Shown: positions 26,653 to 35,814, numbered from the stretch's first letter. The stretch is DNA of 64,000 nucleotides from Paraburkholderia caribensis (GCF_002902945.1 NZ_CP026103.1:1426001-1490000), one strand, 5' to 3'. Numbers and translations: made by a program. The notes: generated by a model not told the origin, from the letters alone.

Positions 26653-27384
26653 TCAGCGGCCCTGCATCAGCCGCAGCGCATTGACGGTCAACATATCGGT
26701 TGCGTTGCGGAAGTTGTGTTCGACGCTGCTTTCCTGCGCCGCGAGGAAAAACGCCTTGCATTGCCTTGCACCCGCTTCGTCCAGCGAGAGAACGCGTTCG
26801 GCTAGCGCGTCCGCTTCGGCATGCAGGCTCGCTGGCTCGCACACGCGCGTGATCAGCCCCGCCTGCATGGCAAGTTCGGGTGTGATGGCATCGCCGAACA
26901 GCACCATCGGAAACACCGTCTTGGGCAACGCGTAGCGGCCGAGATAGGCCATGATCGCAGCGGGCGGCAAGCCGGCGCGCATCTCCGGAAAGCCGAGCCG
27001 CGCCGACGACGCGACCAGCGTGAAGTCGCACAGGATGGCCAGCCCAAAACCGAAGCCGAACGCGTCGCCGTGCACCTGCGCAAGCGAAATCAGCGAGGTA
27101 TTGCGCAACAGCCGCTTCAACTCGATCAGCCGCGCGACTTCGGCGCGTATCGACACGGCATCCCGCCCCGCCCGCTCGCGGCCCGTGCAGAACACGTCGC
27201 CATTCGCGCGCAGGCGCAGCACGCGCGCCCTCGGCTCGACGGCCTCGCTGCGCAACGCAGCCGACATCGCGTCGAACATCGCGCCCGATACTTCATTGCC
27301 AGCGTCCGGGCGGTTCAATGTGAAGGTGAGCGTGTCGCCCGTCTGCTCGATCAGAACGGGGGCCTGCAATGGACTGCGATCCAT
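26653..27384 (-). CDS. Enoyl-CoA hydratase/isomerase family protein
   Basis: 243 residues, crotonase fold. Visible are the oxyanion-hole regions (VFCTGRER and HGDAFGFGFGLAILCDFTL) and LGFPEMRAGLPPAAIM. A conserved catalytic Glu position is present in GFPEM. The start ATG 27384 is supported by AGGAGA. Its substrate is unknown. It is the first gene of the operon continuing to the MFS and aldehyde dehydrogenase genes, and is divergent from a GntR regulator 56 bp away. Confidence 0.87.
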   Translation of the reverse strand: MDRSPLQAPVLIEQTGDTLTFTLNRPDAGNEVSGAMFDAMSAALRSEAVEPRARVLRLRANGDVFCTGRERAGRDAVSIRAEVARLIELKRLLRNTSLISLAQVHGDAFGFGFGLAILCDFTLVASSARLGFPEMRAGLPPAAIMAYLGRYALPKTVFPMVLFGDAITPELAMQAGLITRVCEPASLHAEADALAERVLSLDEAGARQCKAFFLAAQESSVEHNFRNATDMLTVNALRLMQGR

Positions 27385-27404
27385 GTCGTCTCCTGATGTA
27401 TAAT

Positions 27405-27414
27405 CTGTATACAG
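27405..27414. promoter_or_regulatory. GntR-type operator candidate CTGTATACAG
   Basis: Perfect 10-bp palindrome in the 56-bp divergent space between the enoyl-CoA hydratase gene and the GntR gene. The TGTATACA core is like operators of FCD-type GntR regulators. It probably serves both directions. Confidence 0.5.
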
Positions 27415-27440
27415 CGTATTCACAGAACTTCGAGGTGTCA

Positions 27441-28187
27441 ATGCCTGCCGCAAAAACTGCATCTAAAAAGGCGCCTGTCCGCCATACGCCCACGCTGGAG
27501 TCGATCGCCACGCGGTATCACGCGCGGCTGCGCACGCTGGATACCACGGGCGATTCGTTGAGCGACGGCGTGGTCGTGCCCGCGTTGCGCGAGGCTATCG
27601 TGGAGGGGGTGCTGGCGCCGGGCAGCCGGCTGTCCGAAGTGCAGGTCGCGAAGCAACTGAACGTCAGCCGCACGCCAATGCGCGAAGCGTTCGCGCAACT
27701 GGAGCGCGAAGGGCTGGTGACGATCCTGCCGCGTGTGGGCGCTTATGTGCGTGCCGTGTCGCTGCGCGATGTCGAAGAGATCTATACGGTGCGCGCCGCA
27801 CTCGAATGTCTCGCGGTGCAGCTGGCGTCGGAGCGCATCACGGCGCTCGGCGCGGCGCAACTGGACGACGTGATCAGCGCAATGCAGGCGAGCGTCGAAG
27901 CGGACGACCCGGCGAGCTATGTCGACGCACTGGATCGCTTCTATACGATCGTGATGACGATCGCCGACAACCGCACGCTGCAACAGAACCATGCCGCACT
28001 GATCGGGCCTGTGCGCCGCTTGCGGCGTATCGCGATGTCACGCGGTGGACGGATGCGCGCATCGTATGAGCAGGCGGTACGGATTCGCGATGCGATCGTC
28101 AACCAGACGGCGGACGTTCAGGACCTGATGCGCGAGCAATTGCAAGGCGCATGCGCCGCCGCGCTCGATGTGTTGAAGAGCGCCTAG
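27441..28187 (+). CDS. GntR-family (FCD) transcriptional regulator
   Basis: 248 residues. A winged helix (VPALREAIVEGVLAPGSRLSEVQVAKQLNVSRTPMREAFAQLEREGLV) is followed by an all-helical FCD ligand domain. A basic, alanine-rich N-terminal tail of about 45 residues precedes it. ATG 27441 follows GAGGTG. It is divergent from the enoyl-CoA hydratase/MFS/aldehyde dehydrogenase operon, which it probably represses. Its stop codon shares the bases CTAG (28184-28187) with the stop of the convergent ABC gene. Confidence 0.88.
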   Translation: MPAAKTASKKAPVRHTPTLESIATRYHARLRTLDTTGDSLSDGVVVPALREAIVEGVLAPGSRLSEVQVAKQLNVSRTPMREAFAQLEREGLVTILPRVGAYVRAVSLRDVEEIYTVRAALECLAVQLASERITALGAAQLDDVISAMQASVEADDPASYVDALDRFYTIVMTIADNRTLQQNHAALIGPVRRLRRIAMSRGGRMRASYEQAVRIRDAIVNQTADVQDLMREQLQGACAAALDVLKSA

Positions 28188-28888
28188 GCGTGTACGCCCG
28201 TGTACTCGCTGACCTTGTCGAGGTCGGCCAGATGCTCGCGTGGAATTTCATCGCCGATGCGCCCGCGCCGGATCACCAGCACCCGTTGCGAGACGGCGGC
28301 GATGAAGTCCAGGTTCTGCTCGACTAGCACGATCGTCAGGCCGCGCTTTTCCCGCAACGACACGAGCGTCTCGGCGATTTCCTCGATGATCGAAGGCTGG
28401 ATGCCTTCCGTTGGCTCATCGAGCAGCAACATCGACGGCTCACCCGCCAGCGCGCGCGCCAGGGCGAGCAGTTGCTGTTCGCCACCCGAGAGCGCCCCGC
28501 CTGGCCGGTCCAGCAAAGGCCGAAGGCGCGGAAAATCCTCGAGCAGCGCGTCGATCGCGCCTTCGGGCTTACGCCCCGTCTTCACGAGGCCGAGCCGCAA
28601 GTTGTCGTAGGCAGACAGCGCCGGGAAAATCTCGCGCCCCTGAGGGACATACGCCATGCCGCGTTTCGCGCGCGCGTGCGGCGCAAGTGCCGTCACGTCG
28701 TCGTGATTGAAGCGGATGGTGCCCGCCGTCGCGGGCAGCGCGCCAATCAGCGTGCGCAGCAAGGTCGTCTTGCCCATGCCGTTGTGCCCAAGAATGCCGA
28801 TAGCCTCGCCGCTCCTGACGGACAGTGTCACGCCGTAGAGCACGGGAATGGCGCCATAGCCCGCACACAAGCCGTTTGCTTCAAGCAT
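28184..28888 (-). CDS. Amide locus A: ABC ATPase, LivF/UrtE type
   Basis: 234 residues. Walker A is GHNGMGKTT, the ABC signature is LSGGEQQLLALARAL, and Walker B MLLLDEPTEGIQPSI carries the GIQPSI variant typical of UrtE/FmdF-like subunits. ATG 28888 has GGGAGG ahead. It is the last gene of the five-gene importer (binding protein, two permeases, two ATPases) that follows the amidase gene. It powers uptake, probably of an amide or urea-like compound. Confidence 0.9.
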   Translation of the reverse strand: MLEANGLCAGYGAIPVLYGVTLSVRSGEAIGILGHNGMGKTTLLRTLIGALPATAGTIRFNHDDVTALAPHARAKRGMAYVPQGREIFPALSAYDNLRLGLVKTGRKPEGAIDALLEDFPRLRPLLDRPGGALSGGEQQLLALARALAGEPSMLLLDEPTEGIQPSIIEEIAETLVSLREKRGLTIVLVEQNLDFIAAVSQRVLVIRRGRIGDEIPREHLADLDKVSEYTGVHA

Positions 28889-28899
28889 CGCGCCTCCCG

Positions 28900-29619
28900 T
28901 CAGTGCGGCTTCTTGCCCAGATAGATTTGCTGGATGAACGGATCGCTCATGATGCGCTCGGGCGTGTCCTCGCGAATGATCGCGCCTTGATGCAGCACCG
29001 TGACCTTCCTGGCAATCCGCCGGATGAAGCTCATGTCGTGTTCCACCACGACGAGGGCATGGCGCCGGTTGATCTCGCGTATCAGCTCCGCCGTGCGCGC
29101 CACTTCCGCATCGCTCATGCCCGCAGCGGGTTCGTCGAGCAGAATCAGCGGCGGGTCGGCGGCGATCACGACAGCCAGCTCGACCCACTGACGCTCGCCG
29201 TGCGCCAGCAAGCCGGTGATCGCGTCGCGATGCGAGAGCATGCCGACGCGCTCCAGCACGTCGCGCGTCACGCGCTCGGTCTGCATGGGCGTATTCACGC
29301 GCCGTGCCGCCAGCCACACGTTGTCCCACACTGAAAGTCCGTTGAACAGGCTCGGCACCTGCGTCTTGATGCCGATGCCCAGACGCGCGGGCTCATGCGG
29401 TTGCATCGCGGTGATGTCCCTGCCGCGAAACAGGATCTCGCCCGACGTCGGCTTGACCTGTCCCGTGAGCAGTTTGAAGAATGTGCTCTTGCCCGCGCCG
29501 TTCGGCCCGATCACACAGCGCAACTCCGCCTCGGCGAGTGAGAAGTCGACGTCGCGGGTCGCGTGCACGCCGCCGAAACGGACATTGAGCTTGCGTGTTT
29601 CCAGCAGCGGCTGTGTCAT
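28900..29619 (-). CDS. Amide locus A: ABC ATPase, LivG/UrtD type
   Basis: 239 residues. Walker A is GPNGAGKST. The signature region is divergent (LLAHGERQWVELAVV rather than LSGGQ), as usual in UrtD-like proteins, and Walker B is LILLDEPAAGMSD. The ATG overlaps the end of the permease gene by four bases (ATGA) and it is 11 bp before the next ATPase. It is the partner ATPase of the locus A importer. Confidence 0.9.
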   Translation of the reverse strand: MTQPLLETRKLNVRFGGVHATRDVDFSLAEAELRCVIGPNGAGKSTFFKLLTGQVKPTSGEILFRGRDITAMQPHEPARLGIGIKTQVPSLFNGLSVWDNVWLAARRVNTPMQTERVTRDVLERVGMLSHRDAITGLLAHGERQWVELAVVIAADPPLILLDEPAAGMSDAEVARTAELIREINRRHALVVVEHDMSFIRRIARKVTVLHQGAIIREDTPERIMSDPFIQQIYLGKKPH

Positions 29620-30737
29620 GCGGCTTCCTCGCGCGAGGCGCTATGTGCGTCGTCCTGCGCGGCGTTGCGCGTGTCGCCCGATGTGCGGCGCGGGGGCCGG
29701 ACGGCTGCGAACAATCTCATGCCCAGCTCACCGATACTCGGCACGATGCCCTTCGGCACCATCAGCACGAACACGACGAGAATCGCGCCGAGCACGAGGT
29801 TGGAGTTGATGGTTTGCTGCGTGCCGATCTGCGTCGTGAGCCACTGGATCGCCACGCATCCGATCACGGGTCCGACCAGCGTCCCAAGCCCGCCGACGAT
29901 GACCCAGATGATGATCTGCGCGGATTGCGCGAGGCCGAACACCGTGGGACTCGTAAAGGCGCCCCAGTTCGCGAAGAGGCAGCCCGACAGCCCCGCAATG
30001 GCCGCACCCAGCACGAAGGTCAGGAGCTTGTAGACGCGCGAGTCGTAACCGAGCAGCAGCAGACGCTGTTCGTTCTCCTTGCTCGCGACGATCACCCGTC
30101 CTATCTTGAACGCGAGCAGCACGCGCAGCAGGAAATAGACGCCGAGCAACGCCCCCAGCGACAGTTCGAACAGTCCGCGTGGACCGATCACATCGTCGAC
30201 ATTGCCCGGCGTATTGAGCGGCGCGATGTTGGGAATACCGTTGAAGCCGCCGAGCGCCGCAGTGCCGATCTTCCATTCCGGCCCGGCTGTCGAGTTGACG
30301 AGGTTGAAGAGAATCAGCGTGACAGTGAGCGTGATCACGCCCATGTACACATCCGAAAGCCGCCCATAGAAGATCAGATAGCCGAGCACCGCCGCAAAGG
30401 CGGCGGGCAACACGATGGCGAGCACGAACGGCACGGTGCTGTCGCCCATATTGGTGACGGCGATCGCATACGTGTAAGCGCCGAGACCGAAGAACGCCGA
30501 CTGGCCGAAGCACAGTATGCCGCCAAAGCCCCACACGAAGCCGAGGCTCAGCGCGAGTATCGCCATCACGGCGTAGACGGTGGCCTGCACGAGCGCGAAG
30601 TCATCGAGCACACGCGGCAGCACGATCAACATCACCATGCCGACGGCCAGCGCGAGTGCCGCGCTCTTCCACGACCGTGAGAAGCGCGAGAGCGCATCGG
30701 CGACGGGCATGGTGCGGTTCGCGTTGACAGGCGTCAT
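29616..30737 (-). CDS. Amide locus A: branched-chain/urea-type permease, LivM/UrtC type
   Basis: 373 residues from ATG 30737, with a hydrophobic multi-helix core (~25-345). The family hallmark FGGILCFGQSAFFGLGAYTYA and the cytoplasmic coupling region ASKENEQRLLLLGYD are present. A basic, polar C-terminal tail follows (PPRRTSGDTR). The open frame extends far upstream but that part is antisense-like and belongs to livH. The start overlaps the livH stop (TGATG). Confidence 0.88.
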   Translation of the reverse strand: MTPVNANRTMPVADALSRFSRSWKSAALALAVGMVMLIVLPRVLDDFALVQATVYAVMAILALSLGFVWGFGGILCFGQSAFFGLGAYTYAIAVTNMGDSTVPFVLAIVLPAAFAAVLGYLIFYGRLSDVYMGVITLTVTLILFNLVNSTAGPEWKIGTAALGGFNGIPNIAPLNTPGNVDDVIGPRGLFELSLGALLGVYFLLRVLLAFKIGRVIVASKENEQRLLLLGYDSRVYKLLTFVLGAAIAGLSGCLFANWGAFTSPTVFGLAQSAQIIIWVIVGGLGTLVGPVIGCVAIQWLTTQIGTQQTINSNLVLGAILVVFVLMVPKGIVPSIGELGMRLFAAVRPPRRTSGDTRNAAQDDAHSASREEAA

Positions 30738-31603
30738 CACAATGCCCCCTTGAAGAAGCGGCCGGTGATGCCGCGCGGCAGAAGCCGCAGCATCACGATG
30801 GCGCCGACCAGCAGCGCAACCTCGCCGAGCACGGGCGTCGACGCGAAGGTGGCGATCTGATTGATCGCGCCGAACAGCATCGACGAACTGACCAGTCCCG
30901 CCACGATCGCCGGGCCGCCGCCAATTACCGTGATAAACGCCTTGGCGATAAACGCGCCGCCCATGGTCGGCACGACACCCGTCATTGGTGCGAGCAACGC
31001 GCCCGCGAGTCCCGACAGCGCCGCGCCGATGGCGAAGGTGGCCGAGTACACGCGGCCGGGCGCGATGCCCAGCGCGTCGGCCATTTGCGGATTCTGCATC
31101 GTGCCGCGCGCGATCAGGCCGAGCGACGTATGCAGCAGCACCCACCGCAGCGCGACACCGAGCACCACCGCGACTGCGATGATGACGAGCGTATAACTGC
31201 TCACCGAGTATCCGCCGATCGTGAAGTTGCCCAGCGGCGCGGAAATGCCCGCCGTCGTATTGCCCGCAATCGAGGTGACGACACCGATCAGCAGCAGCGA
31301 CAGTCCCCAAGTCGCCAGCATCGTGTCGATCATGCGGCCGTACAGCCGCCGGATGAAGACCCGTTCCAGCACGACGCCGATCAGTGCGACCACAAGCGGC
31401 GCGACGACGAGAATCGCCACCCACAGGTTCACGCCGAAGCGGATCGCTTCGATAGCCGCATACGCGCCCAGCATCATGAATTCGCCGTGCGCGAGATTGA
31501 TCACCTTCATCATGCCGAAGATGACCGCGAGCCCCGATGAAATCACGACGAGACTCGCGATGGCATAGAGCACCTGAATCACAACGATCGCGGCAAGATC
31601 CAT
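30737..31603 (-). CDS. Amide locus A: branched-chain/urea-type permease, LivH/UrtB type
   Basis: 288 residues, hydrophobic, with the family motif GMMKVINLAHGEFMMLGAYAA near residue 30. GGAGAGGAG lies before ATG 31603. It pairs with the LivM-type permease to form the membrane channel of the importer. It follows the binding-protein gene by 34 bp. Confidence 0.9.
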   Translation of the reverse strand: MDLAAIVVIQVLYAIASLVVISSGLAVIFGMMKVINLAHGEFMMLGAYAAIEAIRFGVNLWVAILVVAPLVVALIGVVLERVFIRRLYGRMIDTMLATWGLSLLLIGVVTSIAGNTTAGISAPLGNFTIGGYSVSSYTLVIIAVAVVLGVALRWVLLHTSLGLIARGTMQNPQMADALGIAPGRVYSATFAIGAALSGLAGALLAPMTGVVPTMGGAFIAKAFITVIGGGPAIVAGLVSSSMLFGAINQIATFASTPVLGEVALLVGAIVMLRLLPRGITGRFFKGAL

Positions 31604-31637
31604 CGTAGCTCCTCTCCATGAAGGCGCAGCGTGCGCC

Positions 31638-32864
31638 TCAAAGCTTGATCACGTACTGCTGGTTGTCGCGCGGGTTCTTGATGAGATTGCACACCGCACT
31701 GGTATCCACGGGAGGCTGGTTCTGGAACGTCTGCACGATGTCGAGCTTGTGATTCTTCACCTGCGCGATGCTGACGTTGAGCACGCAGTGATGCGTCGCC
31801 GGATCGATCGACACCTTGCCGCTGGGCGCGTCGATGCTGATCCCGGATTCCAGCGCCTCGATCACCTTCATGCGGTCGAGCGTGCCCGCTTTCTTCACGC
31901 CCTGCGCCCAGAGGTTGAAGCCCTGATACGTACCCATCGCCAGCTCGGTGATGTTCGGGTAGTTCGCGCCGAAACGTTTGTGAAAACGGTCCTTGAACGC
32001 CCTGTTCACCGGGTTGTCGAGATTCTCGAAGTAGTTGTACGAGACCAGGAAACCATCGCACTCCTCGGGCGAGAGAACGATCTGCTCGTTGCCGCCCGCG
32101 AAAGTCGTCGATGCCAGCGGAATCTTCTTGTGCAGCCCCGCTGCCGCCCATTGCCGGTAGAACGACATATGCGAGCCGCCGACGAGCGCCGACACCAGCA
32201 TGTCGGGCTTCGCCGCCTCGATCTTCGAGATGGTCGAGCCGAAATTGGTGACGTCGAGCGGAAAGAAGTCGATTGACTGTACCGATCCGCCGTTGTCCTG
32301 AACGAACTTCTTCACCCATTGCGAGGTGATCTGGCCGTAGTTGTAATCGGCGGCAACGACATAGACCTTCTTGCCCCACTGCTTCATCGCGTAAGGAATC
32401 AGCTTCGCGACAGTCTGGCCCGGCGTCACGCCCGTGCAGAAGGTGTTGCGGTCGCACACGCCGCCTTCGTACTGCGTGTTGTAGAAATAGAGCGTGCGAT
32501 AACGGTCCAGCACGGGCCGCATGACTTCGCGCGAAGCCGACGTGATGCCGCCGTGCACGACCGCGACCTTGTCCTTCAACGCCGATTGCTGCGCGAACTG
32601 CGTATAGAGTTGCATGCTCGACTGCGGATCGTAATTCAGCAGCTTGATCTGCTTGCCGAGCAGGCCGCCCTGCGCGTTCCACTCCTCGACGGCAATGGTG
32701 AGACAGTCCGCCATCGGCTTGCCGTAGATATCGAGGCCGCCCGACAGGTCCGTGATGCCGCCGACAAGAATCTCGTCGGCCGCTTCGGCGATGAAGGGAA
32801 ACGAGCCCGCCATGCCAGCGGCTACCGATGCCGCAGACGATTTCAGAAACGCACGTCGGTCCAT
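31638..32864 (-). CDS. Amide locus A: periplasmic binding protein (UrtA/FmdD-like)
   Basis: 408 residues. The signal peptide has a twin-arginine look (DRRAFLKSSAAS, cleavage near AEA-A). The mature domain is a type I periplasmic binding fold with GGITDLSGGLDIYGKP, YFYNTQYEGGVCDRN and YVVAADYNYGQITSQW, and closely resembles urea/short-chain-amide binding proteins. It delivers substrate to the LivHM permease. It is 40 bp after the amidase gene. No clear ribosome site was seen, so coupling to the amidase gene is possible. Confidence 0.9.
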   Translation of the reverse strand: MDRRAFLKSSAASVAAGMAGSFPFIAEAADEILVGGITDLSGGLDIYGKPMADCLTIAVEEWNAQGGLLGKQIKLLNYDPQSSMQLYTQFAQQSALKDKVAVVHGGITSASREVMRPVLDRYRTLYFYNTQYEGGVCDRNTFCTGVTPGQTVAKLIPYAMKQWGKKVYVVAADYNYGQITSQWVKKFVQDNGGSVQSIDFFPLDVTNFGSTISKIEAAKPDMLVSALVGGSHMSFYRQWAAAGLHKKIPLASTTFAGGNEQIVLSPEECDGFLVSYNYFENLDNPVNRAFKDRFHKRFGANYPNITELAMGTYQGFNLWAQGVKKAGTLDRMKVIEALESGISIDAPSGKVSIDPATHHCVLNVSIAQVKNHKLDIVQTFQNQPPVDTSAVCNLIKNPRDNQQYVIKL

Positions 32865-32904
32865 AGAGGGGTTCCGGAAAGAGACGCGAGAAGGATCACA
32901 AGGG

Positions 32905-34422
32905 TCAGACTTTCATCCAGTCGATCGACTGTTCGAATGCGTAGGCGCCGCGATAAATGGTCGCTTCGTCCCAATGCTTGCCGATCAGCATCATGCCGAC
33001 GGGCAGACCGTCGACCGTGCCGCACGGCACGCTCATCGCGGGATGTCCCGTGCAATCGAACGGGCAGGTGTTCGGCAACATTTCGAAAGCGCGCGTGACG
33101 ATTTCCTCGACGCTCGCGCCCGGTTCGGGCAGAGGCGTCGCCGTGAGCGGCAGCGTCGGCATCAGGAGCAGATCGTAGTCGGCGAATGCGGCGTCGTAGG
33201 CGGCCGTGAGCTGGCGCGACAGGTTCTGCGCCTTTGCATAAAAGTGCCCGCGATAGTGGCGGATGAAGTACTCGCCGAGCACCATCGTGATCTTCAACGT
33301 CTCCGACAGTTCGTCCGCGCGCTCATGCCAGCCAGCGTGATAGTCCACCATGCCCGTCACGTACAGGCCCTTCCAGTTGAAGCCGTGACCGTTGTCCTTC
33401 ATCATCTGCTGCGTGGCGCCCTCGGCGGCGATGGGCAGCCATATCGACGGGCCCACGCGATGCATCGGAATCGATACCTCGCTGACTTTTGCGCCCAGTT
33501 CCGCAAAATGGTCGGCGGCGGCGCGCACCTTCGCATCCGATTCCGCGAGCGATTGCGGCCATCCGAAACCCTCTTTCACGACGCCGATCCTCAGTCCGCG
33601 CACACCTTCCTTCATCAGGTCCGAATAGGGTTTGGCCGTCTGCCCCGCGTACTGGCGCGGATCGAGGCCATCGGGGCCGGCCAGCACTTCGAGCATCAAC
33701 GCGTTATCCGTCACGTTGGCCGTCATCGGTCCCGTGTGGTCGATCGTCAGTTCGATCGGCATGACGCCCGTATAAGGAACCAGCCCATGCGTGGGCTTCA
33801 TGCCGTAGATCCCGCAGTACGAGGCGGGCATGCGGATAGAGCCGCCCTGATCGCCGCCGATAGCGAGATCGACTTCGCCCGCGGCCACGAGCGCCGCGCT
33901 ACCCGACGACGAACCGCCCGCCGAATAGCCCATCTTTCGCGGATTGTGCACGGGCGCCGGCGCGCTGGTATGCGAGCCGCCCGAGAAGCAGAAGTACTCG
34001 CAGGTGGCCTTGCCGACAATCGTCGCGCCCGCATCGAGCAGACGCGTCACGATGGTTGCATCGACATCGGGCACATAGCCCTCGAGCGTCGAGGCGCCGT
34101 TCATCATCGGCACACCCGCAAGGCATACGTTGTCTTTCAGCGCGACGGTCTTGCCCGCCAGCTTGCCCGTGGGCGCGCCCTTCACTTCGCTCTTGACGTA
34201 CCAGGCGCCATAGCGGTTCTCTTCGCCCGAAGGACGATACCCCGGTGTGCGCGCATAAGTGACGCGCGGGACGTAGTCGGGCATCGCGTCGATGACATCG
34301 TATGCGTCGAAATTCGGCTGCAACAATGTGTGATACGCAGCAAGCTGCGCCTCGGACAGATGGATGCCGAGACTGCTGGCGACTTCGTCAAGCTGTGCAG
34401 GCGTGGGACGTTTCACTGCCAT
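32905..34422 (-). CDS. Amidase, amidase-signature family (Rhodococcus nitrile-pathway type)
   Basis: 505 residues. The amidase-signature region is intact: Lys96 (ALKDN), Ser171 in the GGSSSG run and Ser195 in GGDQGGSIR. This is the Ser-cisSer-Lys triad, at the same numbering as I recall for the Rhodococcus enantioselective amidase. It hydrolyses an amide to the acid and ammonia in the cytoplasm. ATG 34422 follows a GAGGAAG site; the longer frame to 34551 is not supported. It is first in the operon with the UrtA-like importer. No nitrile hydratase gene is in the window. Confidence 0.92.
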   Translation of the reverse strand: MAVKRPTPAQLDEVASSLGIHLSEAQLAAYHTLLQPNFDAYDVIDAMPDYVPRVTYARTPGYRPSGEENRYGAWYVKSEVKGAPTGKLAGKTVALKDNVCLAGVPMMNGASTLEGYVPDVDATIVTRLLDAGATIVGKATCEYFCFSGGSHTSAPAPVHNPRKMGYSAGGSSSGSAALVAAGEVDLAIGGDQGGSIRMPASYCGIYGMKPTHGLVPYTGVMPIELTIDHTGPMTANVTDNALMLEVLAGPDGLDPRQYAGQTAKPYSDLMKEGVRGLRIGVVKEGFGWPQSLAESDAKVRAAADHFAELGAKVSEVSIPMHRVGPSIWLPIAAEGATQQMMKDNGHGFNWKGLYVTGMVDYHAGWHERADELSETLKITMVLGEYFIRHYRGHFYAKAQNLSRQLTAAYDAAFADYDLLLMPTLPLTATPLPEPGASVEEIVTRAFEMLPNTCPFDCTGHPAMSVPCGTVDGLPVGMMLIGKHWDEATIYRGAYAFEQSIDWMKV

Positions 34423-34536
34423 GGCTTCCTCACTCGAACGGATTCGTGACGGATTGCGGCCTGCTGTCAGACTGTCATGCAGGCGTGTCGTAATGAACGG
34501 GACGAAACGCTCTGCACATGTCCCGATCTGCGAGCC

Positions 34537-34565
34537 ATGGTATGGACACATATTTTCCGCGTCAA
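34537..34565 (-). promoter_or_regulatory. Predicted promoter of the locus A amidase operon
   Basis: Minus-strand -35 TTGACG (34560-34565), 17-bp spacer, -10 TACCAT (34537-34542), about 115 bp before the amidase start. The palindrome at 34572-34587 lies immediately upstream of the -35. Confidence 0.5.
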
Positions 34566-34571
34566 CAATTT

Positions 34572-34587
34572 ATTTTCCATGGAAAGT
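34572..34587. promoter_or_regulatory. MarR-type operator candidate at the amidase promoter
   Basis: ATTTTCCATGGAAAGT, set in a larger near-palindrome (34570-34591). Its reverse complement matches the palindrome at 35815-35830 before the marR gene at 12 of 16 positions. Probable common binding site of the MarR regulator. Confidence 0.55.
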
Positions 34588-34627
34588 AAATTGGACAAAG
34601 CACGATGCGACACGACGCAAGGAGTGC

Positions 34628-35677
34628 TTATAGCGGCGAAAGCACTTCGAAATGATGGCCCGCGGCCCGCGCGAGATAGATGGGCACGCGGTTCACGCGG
34701 CCGCCCGCATAGGCTGAATCGCGGGCGCTTCGGAAAGAAAGCGGCGCGATGCCGAGTTGCGCGAGTCCTGCCTGCGCGGACAGCCGTCTGCGCCGGGCGT
34801 CGTCGAACAGCGCAGCGAGAAAATGAATGCCTTCGTAGGTGGATTGACCGAAGGTGTCGAGCGTCGGTGCACGCGCACCGTATCGCCCGCGATATCGTTC
34901 CTTGAACGCGAGGTTCGCATCCGTGCCCAATGAAGCGAAATAGCCCGAGGCCACATACAGCTCCGCCGTGTTGCGCGCCCCGATGCCGAGCAGTTCGTTT
35001 TCCCCGAGCGCGCACGAAAGCCGCACGACGCTGGTTGCGAGCCCGGCCTCGCCGAACGCGCGATTGAAGTCGATGGTGTCCTGGCCGATCAGCGACAGCA
35101 GCACGGCATCCGCTCGCCGCTTGCGGATCGCATCGAGCACCTCGCCATAGTCGCCTCCGCCGAACGGCAGATACATGTCGCCGACCACCTCGGCCCCCGC
35201 ATCGAGCACGTAACGTCGCGCGAGCCGATGCGTCGCGTGAGGCCATACATAGTCATTGCCGACGAAGAACCAACGCTTCGGGCGGCGCTGCGTGCTGATC
35301 CAGTGAATGGCCGGCTGGAGCTGGCGCCGCGTGGTTTCGCCTATCGCGAACACGCCGGGCGTACGCTCGCCGCCTTCGTAGAGCGGCGTATAGACGAACG
35401 GTATCTGTCCGCCTACGGCTTTGAGCAGATCGAGGCGCACTGCGCTCGTATGCATGCCGACGAGCGCATCGATTGTGCCGTCGCCGACGAGATCGCTCAA
35501 CGCGCAGTCGAGCTCGCGCGCGTCGTCACCCGCATTGATGGTCAAAAGCCGGCAGGGGCGGCCCGCGATGCCCGCCGACGCATTCAGTTCATCGACGGCA
35601 AGTTGCGCCGAAGCGAGCGCGCACGGCCCCCAAAGCCCGGCCGCGCCGCCTAGCGGCACGCACAACGCAATGGTCAT
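34628..35677 (-). CDS. AmiC-like substrate-binding sensor protein, no signal peptide
   Basis: About 349 residues from ATG 35677 (MTIALCVPLGG). The fold is type I periplasmic-binding (ALASAQLAVDELNASAGIAGRP, FVYTPLYEGGERTPG, FFVGNDYVWPHATH), closest to the AmiC amide sensors. There is no secretion signal, so it is probably a cytoplasmic ligand sensor. No AmiR gene is next to it. It lies directly upstream of the amidase operon on the same strand, with 205 bp between. It could act with the AmiR of locus B or be a diverged copy. Confidence 0.78.
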   Translation of the reverse strand: MTIALCVPLGGAAGLWGPCALASAQLAVDELNASAGIAGRPCRLLTINAGDDARELDCALSDLVGDGTIDALVGMHTSAVRLDLLKAVGGQIPFVYTPLYEGGERTPGVFAIGETTRRQLQPAIHWISTQRRPKRWFFVGNDYVWPHATHRLARRYVLDAGAEVVGDMYLPFGGGDYGEVLDAIRKRRADAVLLSLIGQDTIDFNRAFGEAGLATSVVRLSCALGENELLGIGARNTAELYVASGYFASLGTDANLAFKERYRGRYGARAPTLDTFGQSTYEGIHFLAALFDDARRRRLSAQAGLAQLGIAPLSFRSARDSAYAGGRVNRVPIYLARAAGHHFEVLSPL

Positions 35678-35814
35678 CTCCTGCCCGGGACGGCAGGCAC
35701 GGGAACGCGGCTTCATCAGACGGTCGACGCGGCGGGTTCGAACGATTCAGCATGCACCAACGAATGGCGTGCGCGCACCATCGCGGGCACGCGCCAGAGG
35801 ACACTTGCACCGAT

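Noticed and set aside
23790..26684. 964-residue open frame on the plus strand
   Set aside because: Antisense to the aldehyde dehydrogenase and MFS genes; arginine/histidine-rich composition typical of high-GC shadow frames.
34459..34485. Second antitermination leader before the locus A amidase
   Set aside because: A strong hairpin (GCCTGC/GCAGGC arms) exists in the leader, but no T-run follows and no A1/G4 hexaloop pair was found, so it does not match the locus B arrangement.
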